A stretch of DNA of 64,000 nucleotides from Serratia marcescens (GCA_015548865.1 JADMXW010000013.1:100434-164433); one strand, 5' to 3'; positions 26,959-36,026 are shown, counted from the first letter of the stretch. Made by a program: numbers and translations. The notes: generated by a model not told the origin, from the sequence alone.

Positions 26959-27975
26959 ATGAATTCCGTGAAAATCTTAGATGTTACTTTGCGCGATGGC
27001 GGGTACAGGAACAATTTCAACTTCACAAAGGATTATGCGTGCAAGGCAATCTCGCGATTGGCCGATATAGGAGTGCAATACTGCGAGATAGGCTATTGCA
27101 ACGGCTCCTTCGTACGCAAACCAGAGCATGGATTAACCAGCTCAGTGAGCGTCGATTATCTTCGGGCTGTATCAACATCATCAGGACAGAATTTAAGCCT
27201 CGCCGTCATGGTTCATCCAAGAAACGTCGGGCCATCCGATTTTGAAATGCTTCACGAAGAAGGCGTTTCAATGATCAGGGTCTGCCTGAAACGAGAACAG
27301 CTTAACGAGGGTCTCGCCACGATCAAGCTGGCGAAATCTTTGGGATTTCTGGTCAGCGCCAATGTCACTCACATAACCGCCCAGACAGTCAGCGCCGTGA
27401 TTGATACGTCGCTCCAAGCTGAAGGAGCAGGCGCGGATCTCGTCTGCTTCGCCGATTCCAATGGGAATATGATACCTACAGACGTCGAACGCCTAATTGG
27501 ACGCGTTTCCAACCGTGTGATCGTGCCCTTAGGTTTTCATGCTCATAACAACCTATCGTTGGCACTAGCCAATGCAATAGCTGCCATGGAGGCGGGCGCT
27601 GAATATATCGATACGTCTATCTGCGGCATGGGAAAAGGCGCTGGTAATTTACATCTAGCGATGTTGATTGCCTACCTTGACCGTGCGGGCATCAAGCATC
27701 AGTACGATCTCGTCAAAGCAATTGAACTGTCACTTCTAACGTCGAAACAAGTGCCAGATAGCGATATTTCAGCGCCATTGCTGGACATCATGATGGGAGC
27801 TTACAACTTTTCTTACGACATAGGAAAGCGCCTGCAGGAAACACTTTCCAATTTCCAACTTGCTTCGGAGTTCCACGCTCTTCAGGTAATGCACCAACAA
27901 GATCAAGTCGCCAGGTTAGCTCCCCGAGCGGTCGGTTCGACAGCACCCATGCCTCACGTTCGGCATTCAATGTGA
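26959..27975 (+). CDS. DRE-TIM aldolase/HMGL-like enzyme (4-hydroxy-2-oxovalerate aldolase-like)
   Basis: A 338-residue TIM-barrel enzyme. The signature LDVTLRDGGYRNNFNF near the N-terminus carries the catalytic Arg-Asp, and GFHAHNNLSLALANAI has the metal-binding HxH; the stretch DTSICGMGKGAGN is also typical. These place it with MhpE/DmpG-like aldolases, HMG-CoA lyase and homocitrate/isopropylmalate synthases. The form DGGYRNN suggests the pyruvate aldolase side: reversible cleavage of a 4-hydroxy-2-oxoacid to pyruvate and an aldehyde. It lacks an obvious DmpG communication domain. First gene of the cargo operon; the actual substrate is unknown. Confidence 0.82.
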   Translation: MNSVKILDVTLRDGGYRNNFNFTKDYACKAISRLADIGVQYCEIGYCNGSFVRKPEHGLTSSVSVDYLRAVSTSSGQNLSLAVMVHPRNVGPSDFEMLHEEGVSMIRVCLKREQLNEGLATIKLAKSLGFLVSANVTHITAQTVSAVIDTSLQAEGAGADLVCFADSNGNMIPTDVERLIGRVSNRVIVPLGFHAHNNLSLALANAIAAMEAGAEYIDTSICGMGKGAGNLHLAMLIAYLDRAGIKHQYDLVKAIELSLLTSKQVPDSDISAPLLDIMMGAYNFSYDIGKRLQETLSNFQLASEFHALQVMHQQDQVARLAPRAVGSTAPMPHVRHSM

Positions 27976-27986
27976 GGATCATTCCG

Positions 27987-29156
27987 ATGACAGGACCTCA
28001 TGAAACAGGAAAAAGAAAACGTATTTGCGTATTGCCTGGTGACGGCATCGGCGCGGACGTCATGGAACAGACACTCCCCATTATTGATGCACTTAAAATA
28101 CCGCTGGATCTTGAGTTTGGTCGAATTGGCTGGAAATGCTGGGAAGAAGAAGGCGAGCCAGTGCCGCGAGCAACATGGGATGCCATTCAACGATGCGATA
28201 CGACTTTGCTCGGCGCGATCACAAGCAAGCCACTGCGTGAGGCAGAGGCCGCTCTTCCACCGTCACTACGGGGCATCGGACATAAATTTACTTCGCCTGT
28301 GATTCAGTTACGACAGCGGTTGGATCTCTATGCGAATGTCAGACCAATCGTAGACATACTGGGCAATAGCGGCTTCAAATTCACAGTTATTCGTGAAAAC
28401 ACCGAGGGCCTTTATTCAGGGCTGGACTTTGGGTGTATACCTGCCGAATTCGAACCACTACTACAAAAGCGTGAAGCAGAGGGCGCGCCTTGGGTGCGTG
28501 AGGGATCAAACGATGCCGTTATGTCGGTTCGCTTGCAAACTCGGAGAGGCCTTTTGCGGTTGTTCCGGTTCGCGTTCACCTACGCCCATGAAAACAACTT
28601 CCATCATGTAACATTCGCCGGCAAACCGAATGTCCTTAGATACAGCAGCGCTTTTGCCCGAGAGCTCCTTGAGCAGGTGGCGGATGAGTTTCCCGCGTTG
28701 AGTTATAGCGTTGACAATATCGATGCTGTTGCATTGTGGATGGTTCGACGCCCCGAGCGGTTTGGTGTAATCGTGGCTGAGAACATGTTCGGTGACATTT
28801 TATCCGATCTTGGGGCCGGTGTAATGGGCGGCCTTGGTCTCGCGCCGAGCGCCAACATAGGCGAATACAAGTCTTATTTCGAGCCTGTGCATGGTAGTGC
28901 GCCGTCCTATGCCGGATTAGACAAGGCGAACCCCAGTGCAATGTTCCTGACCCTAGCTCTAATGCTTGACTACTTGGGCTTCAGAGAAAGCGCACAGATA
29001 ATTTCGCAAGCCGTACGAATTGTGGCTACGTCGGATATACGTACTTATGACCTCAATGGTCAGTGCGGTACGAGAGCTGTCGCCGAAGAAATAATACTTA
29101 CGGCTAGCACATTTCACTCATCAAAAAATCTGCCGGGGGACGTTATAAATGTCTGA
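27987..29156 (+). CDS. Isocitrate/isopropylmalate/tartrate dehydrogenase-like enzyme
   Basis: A 389-residue beta-decarboxylating dehydrogenase. It opens with [15 protein letters not shown], contains the substrate loop [12 protein letters not shown] and a metal/cofactor segment [30 protein letters not shown], then EPVHGSAP. The family oxidises a 2-hydroxyacid with a 3-carboxylate and releases CO2, with Mg2+ and NAD(P)+. The [10 protein letters not shown] loop is closer to homoisocitrate/tartrate-type enzymes than to LeuB. An alternative GTG 15 bases upstream overlaps the aldolase stop. The gene overlaps the RraA-like gene by eight bases, so this is not the housekeeping leucine or Krebs enzyme. 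Confidence 0.85.
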   Translation: MTGPHETGKRKRICVLPGDGIGADVMEQTLPIIDALKIPLDLEFGRIGWKCWEEEGEPVPRATWDAIQRCDTTLLGAITSKPLREAEAALPPSLRGIGHKFTSPVIQLRQRLDLYANVRPIVDILGNSGFKFTVIRENTEGLYSGLDFGCIPAEFEPLLQKREAEGAPWVREGSNDAVMSVRLQTRRGLLRLFRFAFTYAHENNFHHVTFAGKPNVLRYSSAFARELLEQVADEFPALSYSVDNIDAVALWMVRRPERFGVIVAENMFGDILSDLGAGVMGGLGLAPSANIGEYKSYFEPVHGSAPSYAGLDKANPSAMFLTLALMLDYLGFRESAQIISQAVRIVATSDIRTYDLNGQCGTRAVAEEIILTASTFHSSKNLPGDVINV

Positions 29157-29865
29157 ACACGACAAAGAAATTCTTGCTCAACTAGACAATTTGGATACGC
29201 CGGCACTTTCCGATGCGCTTGATAGCCTTGGAATAAACGGCGGCCTACTTGGTATCACGCAACAAGTACAAGGCACGCGCTGCTCGGGTTTCGCTTTTAC
29301 CGTGCAGTACGAGCCAGTAATAGACAATATTGGGTTCAAAAACGCTGCGAACTACATTGATCAAGTGCCGGAAAATTCGATTATTGTATCGGCCAATAAC
29401 GGCCGAATGGATTGCACAGTGTGGGGAGACATCATGACCCATGTTGCGACAATCAAGGGCATTAGAGGAACTGTTATCGATGGCGTAGCGCGCGACTTTG
29501 ATACCCTATCCCAGCTTCATTATCCATTATTCAGTAGGGGGCGATTTATGCAGTCAGCAAAAAATCGAACTCAAATGCAAGCTGTTCAGGTTCCGCTCCA
29601 AATATCTGGCGTAACGGTAAATCCCGGAGACGCGATTGTCTGTGACTCTAACGGCTGCTTAGTCATTCCGTACGACAAACTCTCCGAAGTAATACGGCGA
29701 GCAGCAGCGGTTGAAAAAACCGAACGCGGCATAATCGACAGCGTAAATGCTGGGCTTCCCCTTAAAGACGCCCGCCTCAAGCATCGCTATGATCAACCCT
29801 GGCTCTCCTCTGACGAAAAGGCAAACGTTCTCGAGCAATTTCACAAGGGGCAGCACCATGAATAG
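29149..29865 (+). CDS. RraA-like aldolase/decarboxylase
   Basis: A 238-residue protein of the RraA fold. The segment GDIMTHVATIKGIRGTVIDG followed by VARD shows the conserved Gly-Asp and Arg-Asp pair that, in class II pyruvate aldolases of this fold (HMG/CHA aldolases), hold Mg2+ and the enolate. This argues for an enzyme (4-hydroxy-4-methyl-2-oxoglutarate aldolase or oxaloacetate decarboxylase type) rather than an RNase E inhibitor, which is shorter. GGGGGAC precedes the ATG. It overlaps both neighbours by eight bases, a sign of coupled translation in the operon. Confidence 0.83.
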   Translation: MSEHDKEILAQLDNLDTPALSDALDSLGINGGLLGITQQVQGTRCSGFAFTVQYEPVIDNIGFKNAANYIDQVPENSIIVSANNGRMDCTVWGDIMTHVATIKGIRGTVIDGVARDFDTLSQLHYPLFSRGRFMQSAKNRTQMQAVQVPLQISGVTVNPGDAIVCDSNGCLVIPYDKLSEVIRRAAAVEKTERGIIDSVNAGLPLKDARLKHRYDQPWLSSDEKANVLEQFHKGQHHE

Positions 29866-30385
29866 CTCCGGCAGCTTGGCGTATAGTCAACGTGAAGACG
29901 TGGTGAAAAACTTTAAAAAAGCCATGCGCCGTCTCACAAGCACTGTGACAATCATCGCGACACGAGATGAACAACGGTCTTATGGAATGATTGCTACAGC
30001 AGTTATTTCCGTCAGCGCAGCTCCCCCGGCTATTCTCGTGTGCATAAATCATACGGCAAGCCTCTATCAACCTTGCATAACATCGGGACGGTTCAGCGTG
30101 AACCTACTCACCGATCGACACGCAGACTTGGTTGGCACATTTTCTGGGGATGTCAAAGGCAGCGCGAGATTTCAATGTGGCCGCTGGCTTTTCGACCGCG
30201 GCCTTCCTTATCTTGAGGACGCACAGGCCACTCTGTTCTGTACCGTCGAAAATCGTACCCCATACGGAACGCACGACATATTAATCGCACGAGTCGATGA
30301 GGCTCTTGCCGTCGATGATATATCCCCTCTGCTTTGGCAGGATGGTCATCCCGCAATATCGATATCAATTGACGCTCAAAGTTAA
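29858..30385 (+). CDS. Flavin reductase-domain protein
   Basis: A 175-residue protein of the HpaC/DIM6-NTAB flavin reductase family (FMN-binding split barrel): FKKAMRRLTSTVTIIAT, then YGMIATAVISVSAAPPAILVCIN, HTASLYQPCITSGRFSVNLL are the family landmarks. It would reduce FMN or FAD with NAD(P)H and pass it to a partner monooxygenase. The natural partner in this locus is the luciferase-like protein encoded convergently beyond the operon. Starts inside the RraA-like gene. Confidence 0.86.
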   Translation: MNSSGSLAYSQREDVVKNFKKAMRRLTSTVTIIATRDEQRSYGMIATAVISVSAAPPAILVCINHTASLYQPCITSGRFSVNLLTDRHADLVGTFSGDVKGSARFQCGRWLFDRGLPYLEDAQATLFCTVENRTPYGTHDILIARVDEALAVDDISPLLWQDGHPAISISIDAQS

Positions 30386-30407
30386 GAGCCATTACAGGAA
30401 AATCAAA

Positions 30408-30749
30408 ATGAATAATGCACACGCATTCGACAACAATTCCGTCTCCGATCAAAATGCAATTTACCTCGTAAATGTGGTTCATGTTAACGAGGGACATCAA
30501 GATTTGGCTATCGATATACTCAAGAAAACGGTCGAGTACGTCGCGAAGAAATATCCTGCCTTTAAGTGGAGCAGGCTTATGAAGAGCACAGATGGAAAAA
30601 CCGTCATCAACCAAGCGCAGTGGACAAGCAAAGATCAATTTGAATCATTATTCAACGACGATCAATTCCTAGCCCTTTATTCCCGACTAAAAGAAACTGG
30701 AACGTGGGAATACCATTTGTACAACGTCGCTGAATATATCACGCCGTAA
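30408..30749 (+). CDS. ABM-fold protein (antibiotic biosynthesis monooxygenase-like)
   Basis: A 113-residue protein with a dimeric ferredoxin-like fold pattern: strand AIYLVNVVHVNEG, helix with LAIDILKKTVEYV, strand SRLMKSTDGKTVINQAQWTS, helix around FESLF and a C-terminal TGTWEYHLYNV strand. ABM proteins include cofactor-free quinol oxygenases and also enzymes without oxygenase activity. The specific reaction cannot be told from sequence. Downstream of the flavin reductase by 22 bases. Confidence 0.7.
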   Translation: MNNAHAFDNNSVSDQNAIYLVNVVHVNEGHQDLAIDILKKTVEYVAKKYPAFKWSRLMKSTDGKTVINQAQWTSKDQFESLFNDDQFLALYSRLKETGTWEYHLYNVAEYITP

Positions 30750-30813
30750 TAATCTCGATAAATAACCAAATTGACTTTAATGTAAATGAAATTATTGCCA
30801 TCGGAGGTTGCAT

Positions 30814-31794
30814 ATGATGCGCGCACTCACAACACCACTAACAACATTGCTAAATATCAAACACCCACTTGTTCTTGCCCCAATGGGCGGAGTTTCTGGT
30901 GCCAAACTGGCCAGCGCTGTTAGCAACGCAGGAGGTTTGGGGCTCATTGGTGCAAGTTACGGCGAAGCCAATTGGATGCGGACCGAGCTTGCTGCAATGC
31001 GCGATGTAGCTGCCCCCTGGGGCGTTGGGTTGGTGATGTTTACAGTCTCCGAGAAGATGGAGCTATTGCATCTAGCTCTAGACCACGGGCCTGATGTAGT
31101 GGCGCTATCGTTTGGCGATACCACCCCCTTCATTCGCCCCATCCGAGACAGCGGCGCCAAGATCTTGGTCCAGGTTCACGATGTTGACCAGGCGGTGGCT
31201 GCACTTGACGCCGGGGCGGATGCACTGATCGTGCAAGGAGCCGAAGCTGGTGGGCATAGTTTGCGCCGATCTTCCTTACCGCTATTTCCTGCTGTGCGGG
31301 ACGCTGTTGGTGAGGAACCTGTCTTGATCGCGACAGGCGGTATTGCCGATGGGAGGGGGGTCGCGGCCGCCCTTGCTTTGGGTATGGACGGTGCCATGAT
31401 GGGGACCCGCTTCTATGCTTGTGACGAAGCTCTTCCGTCTTTGCAGGTCAAACAGCGCGTTGTTGACGCCGTAGCCAGTGAGACTGTTCGCACAAGAATT
31501 TTCGACGACATCCGCGGCATAAGCTGGCCATCGAGATACAGCGGTCGAGCGATTGCAAATGACTTTACAGCGCGGTGGATAGGCAATGAAGCGGAAATGT
31601 TGGCCGCCGGTGATACGGTTCAGCAGGACTATATGAAGGCGGTAGAGACAGACGACATATCAGTACGAGCCATATGGGCTGGGGAAATAGTAGATGTGGT
31701 GCGAGACGTACGTAGCGCCAATGAAATTGTAGAATCAACGGTGACGGAGGCAGTGAAAATCCTGCGACGTATGCCTCAGATTATCAACGGCTGA
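30814..31794 (+). CDS. Nitronate monooxygenase-like FMN enzyme
   Basis: A 326-residue TIM-barrel flavoprotein of the nitronate monooxygenase/2-nitropropane dioxygenase family. Visible landmarks are HPLVLAPMGGVSGAKLASAV at the N-terminus, DALIVQGAEAGGHS (with the catalytic-type His) and TGGIADGRGVAAALALG plus GAMMGTRF for the FMN phosphate. GGAGG lies six bases before the ATG chosen; a second ATG follows immediately. Family members oxidise nitronates, but related enoyl-ACP reductases (FabK) share the fold, so the substrate remains open. Confidence 0.85.
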   Translation: MMRALTTPLTTLLNIKHPLVLAPMGGVSGAKLASAVSNAGGLGLIGASYGEANWMRTELAAMRDVAAPWGVGLVMFTVSEKMELLHLALDHGPDVVALSFGDTTPFIRPIRDSGAKILVQVHDVDQAVAALDAGADALIVQGAEAGGHSLRRSSLPLFPAVRDAVGEEPVLIATGGIADGRGVAAALALGMDGAMMGTRFYACDEALPSLQVKQRVVDAVASETVRTRIFDDIRGISWPSRYSGRAIANDFTARWIGNEAEMLAAGDTVQQDYMKAVETDDISVRAIWAGEIVDVVRDVRSANEIVESTVTEAVKILRRMPQIING

Positions 31795-31850
31795 CACCTA
31801 ACATCACTTACGCTCTAACCGCTGGGGCGCTTTTACCAGGGGCATATCGC

Positions 31851-32633
31851 ATGGATAATACCGTTACCTTTATTAAGCGTGGTGAATCAGAGAAAAAGAT
31901 ACTCGTCATGTCCCCGGTCATGCCAGAATGGGACAACGGCGATTTCTTTCAGCCATTGACTGAATATTTTCTGAAACATGGCTACTCGGTGTTTATAGTT
32001 GACACATTATCATTATCGCCACAGCTCAACGAGCCTATTTCTCATTTTAGCCAGCGCTGGGCCAAAGAACTCGAATCTCATGGCCCCTTCGAAATCGTTG
32101 CAGGTTCGGCTTTGGGAGGTGCTCTTGCACAGTTACTTGTCACCAAACACCTGAAAACAAAGGCTTCCTGCTTACTACTTATTTCCGCACCCAATAACAC
32201 CGACGCAGAACTTCGAAAACGGCTGGGGGTGATCGCTGAGCTGGCCCGAGAGGGGGATCTCGATCAAGCAATGAGAGTGCTTGCCTATCGTGTTCTCCCG
32301 GATACATGCCAACCGCCGGCAACATTGGCGCCAATTAAATCAAATGGCTCACTACAGCAACGGGAACGCCTATATATTGGATTCAATTACTTATACGAAC
32401 TAGATGTTCGCCCTGAGATTAAGGAATTTACAGGGCGGGTGTTAAATATAATTGGTGAGCGATCTCAGCTGGTAAAAGCTTGCAACGCCCAACTGGATGA
32501 ATCCCCCGCACATCGAACAGTCGTAATTCCGGGCGGGGGGATGAGACCATTAATTGATGACGCTCTACTCGTTATCTCAGCGATAGAAAAGCATCTATTT
32601 AATTGGCAGGAGAATAATAATGAGCGCGGTTAG
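31851..32633 (+). CDS. Alpha/beta-hydrolase-like protein
   Basis: A 260-residue protein with the alpha/beta-hydrolase fold. The nucleophile elbow is GSALGG (about residues 84-89, EIVAGSALGGALAQLL), preceded by a hydrophobic strand; a late Asp region and HRTVVIPGGG supply candidates for the acid and histidine. No lid insertion is evident. It may hydrolyse an ester, thioester or C-C bond of a pathway intermediate. It overlaps the last operon gene by 14 bases. Confidence 0.68.
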   Translation: MDNTVTFIKRGESEKKILVMSPVMPEWDNGDFFQPLTEYFLKHGYSVFIVDTLSLSPQLNEPISHFSQRWAKELESHGPFEIVAGSALGGALAQLLVTKHLKTKASCLLLISAPNNTDAELRKRLGVIAELAREGDLDQAMRVLAYRVLPDTCQPPATLAPIKSNGSLQQRERLYIGFNYLYELDVRPEIKEFTGRVLNIIGERSQLVKACNAQLDESPAHRTVVIPGGGMRPLIDDALLVISAIEKHLFNWQENNNERG

Positions 32634-33474
32634 TCCTCCTGATTTCATCGACGTACATTACCACGTGAACCCAGACGCTTACGTGCGCCGACACAGCGCC
32701 ATTCAGGCTGGAAGCGTATATGCGAAACATAATGGCTGGGTGATCTTAAAAAATCATCTGGGCTGCACCGCTGCGCAAGCCTGGGAAGCTCGCGAACAAG
32801 GACTTCCCGTATTCGGATCTGTGGTGCTCAACGAGATAGCCGGAGGTATCAATTACAGGGTGGTCGAGCATAGCCTCTGTCGGAACGGCGACAATGAGTT
32901 ATGTTTTATCGTTCACATGCCAACCGTTACAGGCCGTTCACACCGGAGCTCACTGAAGCGCGAAATCAGCAATACAATACTGACGCGCAATCCGATAAAG
33001 CCCTTAACGGTGAGCAATGACGCCGAGAAATTAACTGCCTCAACACTGGATATCTTCCGAATGGCACGCGATTTCCCACTGGTTATTTCGACGGGACACG
33101 CTAATAAAAAGGAGGTCAGGCTGCTTGTAGATGCTGCTGTTAAATTTGATGTGCGGCTGATGTTGAATCAACCCGCCAATCCTTTGACTGGATTAACTGC
33201 TGGTGAGCTTCTTGAAATTGCTCAAGCGCCAAATATTTACGTCGAACAAACATCGCTGACCTATCTATTAGGATATCAGGACAGGGATGATTACTATAAA
33301 GTTCTCGAAAAAGTACCGCGAGCAATATATAGCTCGGATCTAGGCCAAACGAGCCAGCCGGACATAGAAAAGTGGCGCGGCCTTTCTGAAAAATGGTTCA
33401 GTGAATGCAATTTATCTCCCCAACGCATCCATGCGATCCAATGTGGGAATCCCGAAGAAATGTTAACTCTATGA
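32620..33474 (+). CDS. Metal-dependent hydrolase, amidohydrolase-like (DUF6282-type)
   Basis: A 284-residue TIM-barrel-like hydrolase. FIDVHYHVNPDAYVRRH at the N-terminus has the metal-binding HxH; WVILKNHLG offers a lysine and histidine, LVISTGHANKKEV another histidine, and AIYSSDLGQT the terminal aspartate, the ligand order of the amidohydrolase superfamily. The opening resembles what I recall for DUF6282 proteins. It is the last gene of the operon, ending 15 bases before a strong terminator. The substrate is unknown; a lactone, amide or cyclic imide is plausible. Confidence 0.7.
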   Translation: MSAVSPPDFIDVHYHVNPDAYVRRHSAIQAGSVYAKHNGWVILKNHLGCTAAQAWEAREQGLPVFGSVVLNEIAGGINYRVVEHSLCRNGDNELCFIVHMPTVTGRSHRSSLKREISNTILTRNPIKPLTVSNDAEKLTASTLDIFRMARDFPLVISTGHANKKEVRLLVDAAVKFDVRLMLNQPANPLTGLTAGELLEIAQAPNIYVEQTSLTYLLGYQDRDDYYKVLEKVPRAIYSSDLGQTSQPDIEKWRGLSEKWFSECNLSPQRIHAIQCGNPEEMLTL

Positions 33475-33489
33475 CGGTACGCATTAGAC

Positions 33490-33520
33490 AATGCGGCGCC
33501 CGAACTACGGGCGCCGCATT
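33490..33520. terminator. Bidirectional terminator between cargo operon and luciferase-like gene
   Basis: A perfect 13-base stem, AATGCGGCGCCCG / CGGGCGCCGCATT, with loop AACTA, followed by ATTATTG on the plus strand and preceded by A-rich sequence. It sits between the convergent ends of the eight-gene operon and the luciferase-like gene and probably stops both. Confidence 0.88.
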
Positions 33521-33559
33521 ATTATTGAAGTAAAACATACATCTTATTGCGCAGAGCAG

Positions 33560-34711
33560 TTAATCGCCATCAGAACCAAATCGATTTCGCAAGCCAGCTT
33601 TCTCCATGGCTGGCAGCACATCCCTTACGAAGCTGCTGATACCTTCATGGTAATCCAGCCAGGTCAGGGCAATGCCGTCGATCCCCCATTCCGAGTATTT
33701 TTTGAACTGCCTGATAATTGATTCAACAGACCCAACGAGTGGCACGCCTGCGAAACCTGCCTTGAAATGAAATTTGAATTCCTCTGCTTCTTCAGGAGTA
33801 AATATACCAGTTTGTATTCCCAACTCCCTCGTGATGTTGTCGGCGCCTTCGTCATCTCCCTGCTCAATCGCGTAGTAATTCAGGTATTCCGCAGCTTCCT
33901 CGTCAGTGTCCTTCTGCACAACGTAGCCATAGCACCATATCTGTATATCTCTACCGAACTCCGTCTTCGCCAGATCCTTATACGACGCAATTTGCGACCG
34001 AACGGCTTCTTCCCCATGCATGTGCTTTATTATCAAAAATGCTGCATCACAGTATTGGGCGCAAAAGCGCTTGCCTCGGGGCGATCCCCCAGCGTTAATT
34101 AGGAATGGTGGATTTATGGGTTTGGGGTCGGACATAGCCTCGACAATCGAAAAATGTTCGCCGGTGAAGTTGAACGGCTCCTGCTTGGTCCATGCATTCT
34201 GTGCAATTTCCAACCATTCTTCAGCGTAATCATAACGCTTATCGTGGTCCATCATTGTGCCGTTGAACATTCTCATTTCGGCGCCATACCAACCGCAGAG
34301 AATATTCAATCCGAAGCGCCCACTGCTAATATGATCGATAGTCACAGCCTGCTTGGCGGCAAATAACGGATGGACCGTGGGTAAATGGGATGTTGTAAAG
34401 ACCGCTATTTGATCCGTCAAAGCTGCAATTCCAGCAGCCCATGTGTAAGTCTCGTAGCACACACCACCGGTATTATTCTTCCCACCAAACCCCTTCCATC
34501 GCCCCACAGGAATGAATGCTTCAAATCCTGCTTGATCGGCAATTTTGGCTATCTCAAGATTACCCGGCCAGTCATCGCCGCGTAATCTCTCAGGTGCATT
34601 TGTGACCGTGCATCCACCCTCTGTATTGGTAGAAAAAACCCCCAGTTTCATTAAATTCTTGCTGGTACGAACTGGATTTTCTTTCACAAGATAATCTAAC
34701 TTTTTCGTCAT
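33560..34711 (-). CDS. Luciferase-like (LLM class) FMNH2-dependent monooxygenase
   Basis: A 383-residue TIM-barrel monooxygenase of the bacterial-luciferase family, closest by eye to the dimethylsulfone/alkanesulfonate/pyrimidine monooxygenases (SfnG, SsuD, RutA). Landmarks: LEIAKIADQAGFEAFIPVGRWKG, the ISSGRFGLNILCGWYGAEM stretch and a C-terminal GSVESIIRQFKKYSEWGIDG. Such enzymes use FMNH2 supplied by a separate reductase to cleave C-S, C-N or similar bonds; the operon's flavin reductase is the likely supplier. GGGAGA precedes the ATG. It is convergent with the operon but shares its upstream palindrome. Confidence 0.87.
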   Translation of the reverse strand: MTKKLDYLVKENPVRTSKNLMKLGVFSTNTEGGCTVTNAPERLRGDDWPGNLEIAKIADQAGFEAFIPVGRWKGFGGKNNTGGVCYETYTWAAGIAALTDQIAVFTTSHLPTVHPLFAAKQAVTIDHISSGRFGLNILCGWYGAEMRMFNGTMMDHDKRYDYAEEWLEIAQNAWTKQEPFNFTGEHFSIVEAMSDPKPINPPFLINAGGSPRGKRFCAQYCDAAFLIIKHMHGEEAVRSQIASYKDLAKTEFGRDIQIWCYGYVVQKDTDEEAAEYLNYYAIEQGDDEGADNITRELGIQTGIFTPEEAEEFKFHFKAGFAGVPLVGSVESIIRQFKKYSEWGIDGIALTWLDYHEGISSFVRDVLPAMEKAGLRNRFGSDGD

Positions 34712-34850
34712 GCTTTTCTCCCGGCTTTGCCAGATCAAGTGCATATCCAGACAATACTGTTGCAGGGAGATTGCAGAATGCTATTCGACTGCAATTCCAT
34801 GCCAACACAACCAATGATATACACATGCGGGAGAAATCGAAGCCAGCTTG

Positions 34851-34869
34851 ACGTCCGAACACTTCGGAC
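34851..34869. promoter_or_regulatory. Shared operator-like palindrome, copy 2 (luciferase-like gene)
   Basis: ACGTCCGAACACTTCGGAC contains a perfect 7-3-7 palindrome, GTCCGAA-CAC-TTCGGAC. It lies about 140 bases upstream of the luciferase-like gene's ATG and about 90 bases from the end of the LysR gene. It matches the copy at 26697-26715 at 18 of 19 positions. Confidence 0.62.
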
Positions 34870-34960
34870 TTCTTTGCTCAAAACGAGAGTGGATCAAGCC
34901 GGCATCGGCACTCTATATGATATTGCAGAATTGGACACCAAGCATACGGAAAGTGAGAAA

Positions 34961-35863
34961 TTATTTGTTTGCCATCAACTCAGCCCCCATAAAGTCAATG
35001 AATACACGTAACTTTAGAGCCTGTTGTTTGCTAGATGGCCAGAGCATACGGAAGACACCTTGGTGGCGAGTATAAGTCTCTAATACCGGAACCAACTCTC
35101 CTGCTGCAATAGCAGCCCGCACCATGAAATCCGGCAGGCAGGCAATACCCAAGCCGTCACGAGCGACATGAATCAACACTTCCGTTGTATTACAAATCAT
35201 CGTAGCCGGAAGAACGGGGGCTTGCTCTCCATCTGCTAGAACTAATGGCCAGGCCTCGAATTTTCCAGTGCTCGGAAATTTGTGTTGAAGGCAAGAGTGA
35301 AGGGTGAGGTCAGCAGGTACTTGAGGGGTTCCACGGCTATTCAGGTATTGAGGCGATGCTACCAACTGCAGTTGGAACGTTCCTAACTGGCGGGACATGA
35401 GTCTTGAGTCAGCCGGATCTCCAGTACGAATTACCGCATCAAAGCCTTCTTCGATTATATCGACTATCCGATCAGTGAAATCCAAATCAAGCTCAATCTC
35501 TGGATAGCGCTGCATAAAAGCGGACACTGCTGGCATGACGAGATTACTGACTAATGGCAGGCTCACTCGAAGCTTCCCCTTTGCCAGCTGTTTGGTTTCA
35601 GAAAGCTCCATTTCAGCTGCTTCGATCTCGCAAAGGATACGTCTGCAACGCTCAAGGAACAGCACTCCTTCGGCGGTTAACGTGATGCTGCGGGTACTGC
35701 GATGAAGCAACCGCACGCCGAGACGCTCCTCCAGCCGTGCAATGCTCTTACCGACCGCTGACGACGAAACACCAAGTACGCGGCCTGCTTCCGAAAAACT
35801 GCGGGTTTCAGCGGCATGCACGAAGAACGTCATACCAGTCAGAGATTCCATGTCCGTCACCAT
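34961..35863 (-). CDS. LysR-type transcriptional regulator
   Basis: A 300-residue LysR protein: winged helix at the N-terminus (FFVHAAETRSFSEAGRVLGV, SSSAVGKSIARLEERLGVRLLHR), then a periplasmic-binding-protein-like effector domain (LRVSLPLVSN ... DGLGIACLPDFMV). The group resembles DsdC/PecT-type and 'yafC'-like regulators of efflux and redox genes. It is divergent from the MFS-oxidoreductase-MFS operon, its most likely target. It could also act on the neighbouring luciferase-like gene, but the shared palindrome does not show the standard T-N11-A form. Confidence 0.9.
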   Translation of the reverse strand: MVTDMESLTGMTFFVHAAETRSFSEAGRVLGVSSSAVGKSIARLEERLGVRLLHRSTRSITLTAEGVLFLERCRRILCEIEAAEMELSETKQLAKGKLRVSLPLVSNLVMPAVSAFMQRYPEIELDLDFTDRIVDIIEEGFDAVIRTGDPADSRLMSRQLGTFQLQLVASPQYLNSRGTPQVPADLTLHSCLQHKFPSTGKFEAWPLVLADGEQAPVLPATMICNTTEVLIHVARDGLGIACLPDFMVRAAIAAGELVPVLETYTRHQGVFRMLWPSSKQQALKLRVFIDFMGAELMANK

Positions 35864-36026
35864 TTCAGAAAATTTGTCCGATATGTAAGGAACAGTAGCC
35901 TATTTTTCTCGGGTGCGCACAGTTTTACGATGGGTGGCCGCCGAAAAATGGCGGCGTCAATGACTGCCTCTTGAGACAGCCTGGGCAACGCCCCTGGCTG
36001 AAAAGAACCATCTGTGGACAATTTTG

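Noticed and set aside
34961..35863. Assigning the LysR protein as the binder of the shared 19-bp palindrome
   Set aside because: The palindrome lacks the usual T-N11-A form and is absent, as far as I see, from the LysR/MFS divergent promoter where its own site would be expected.
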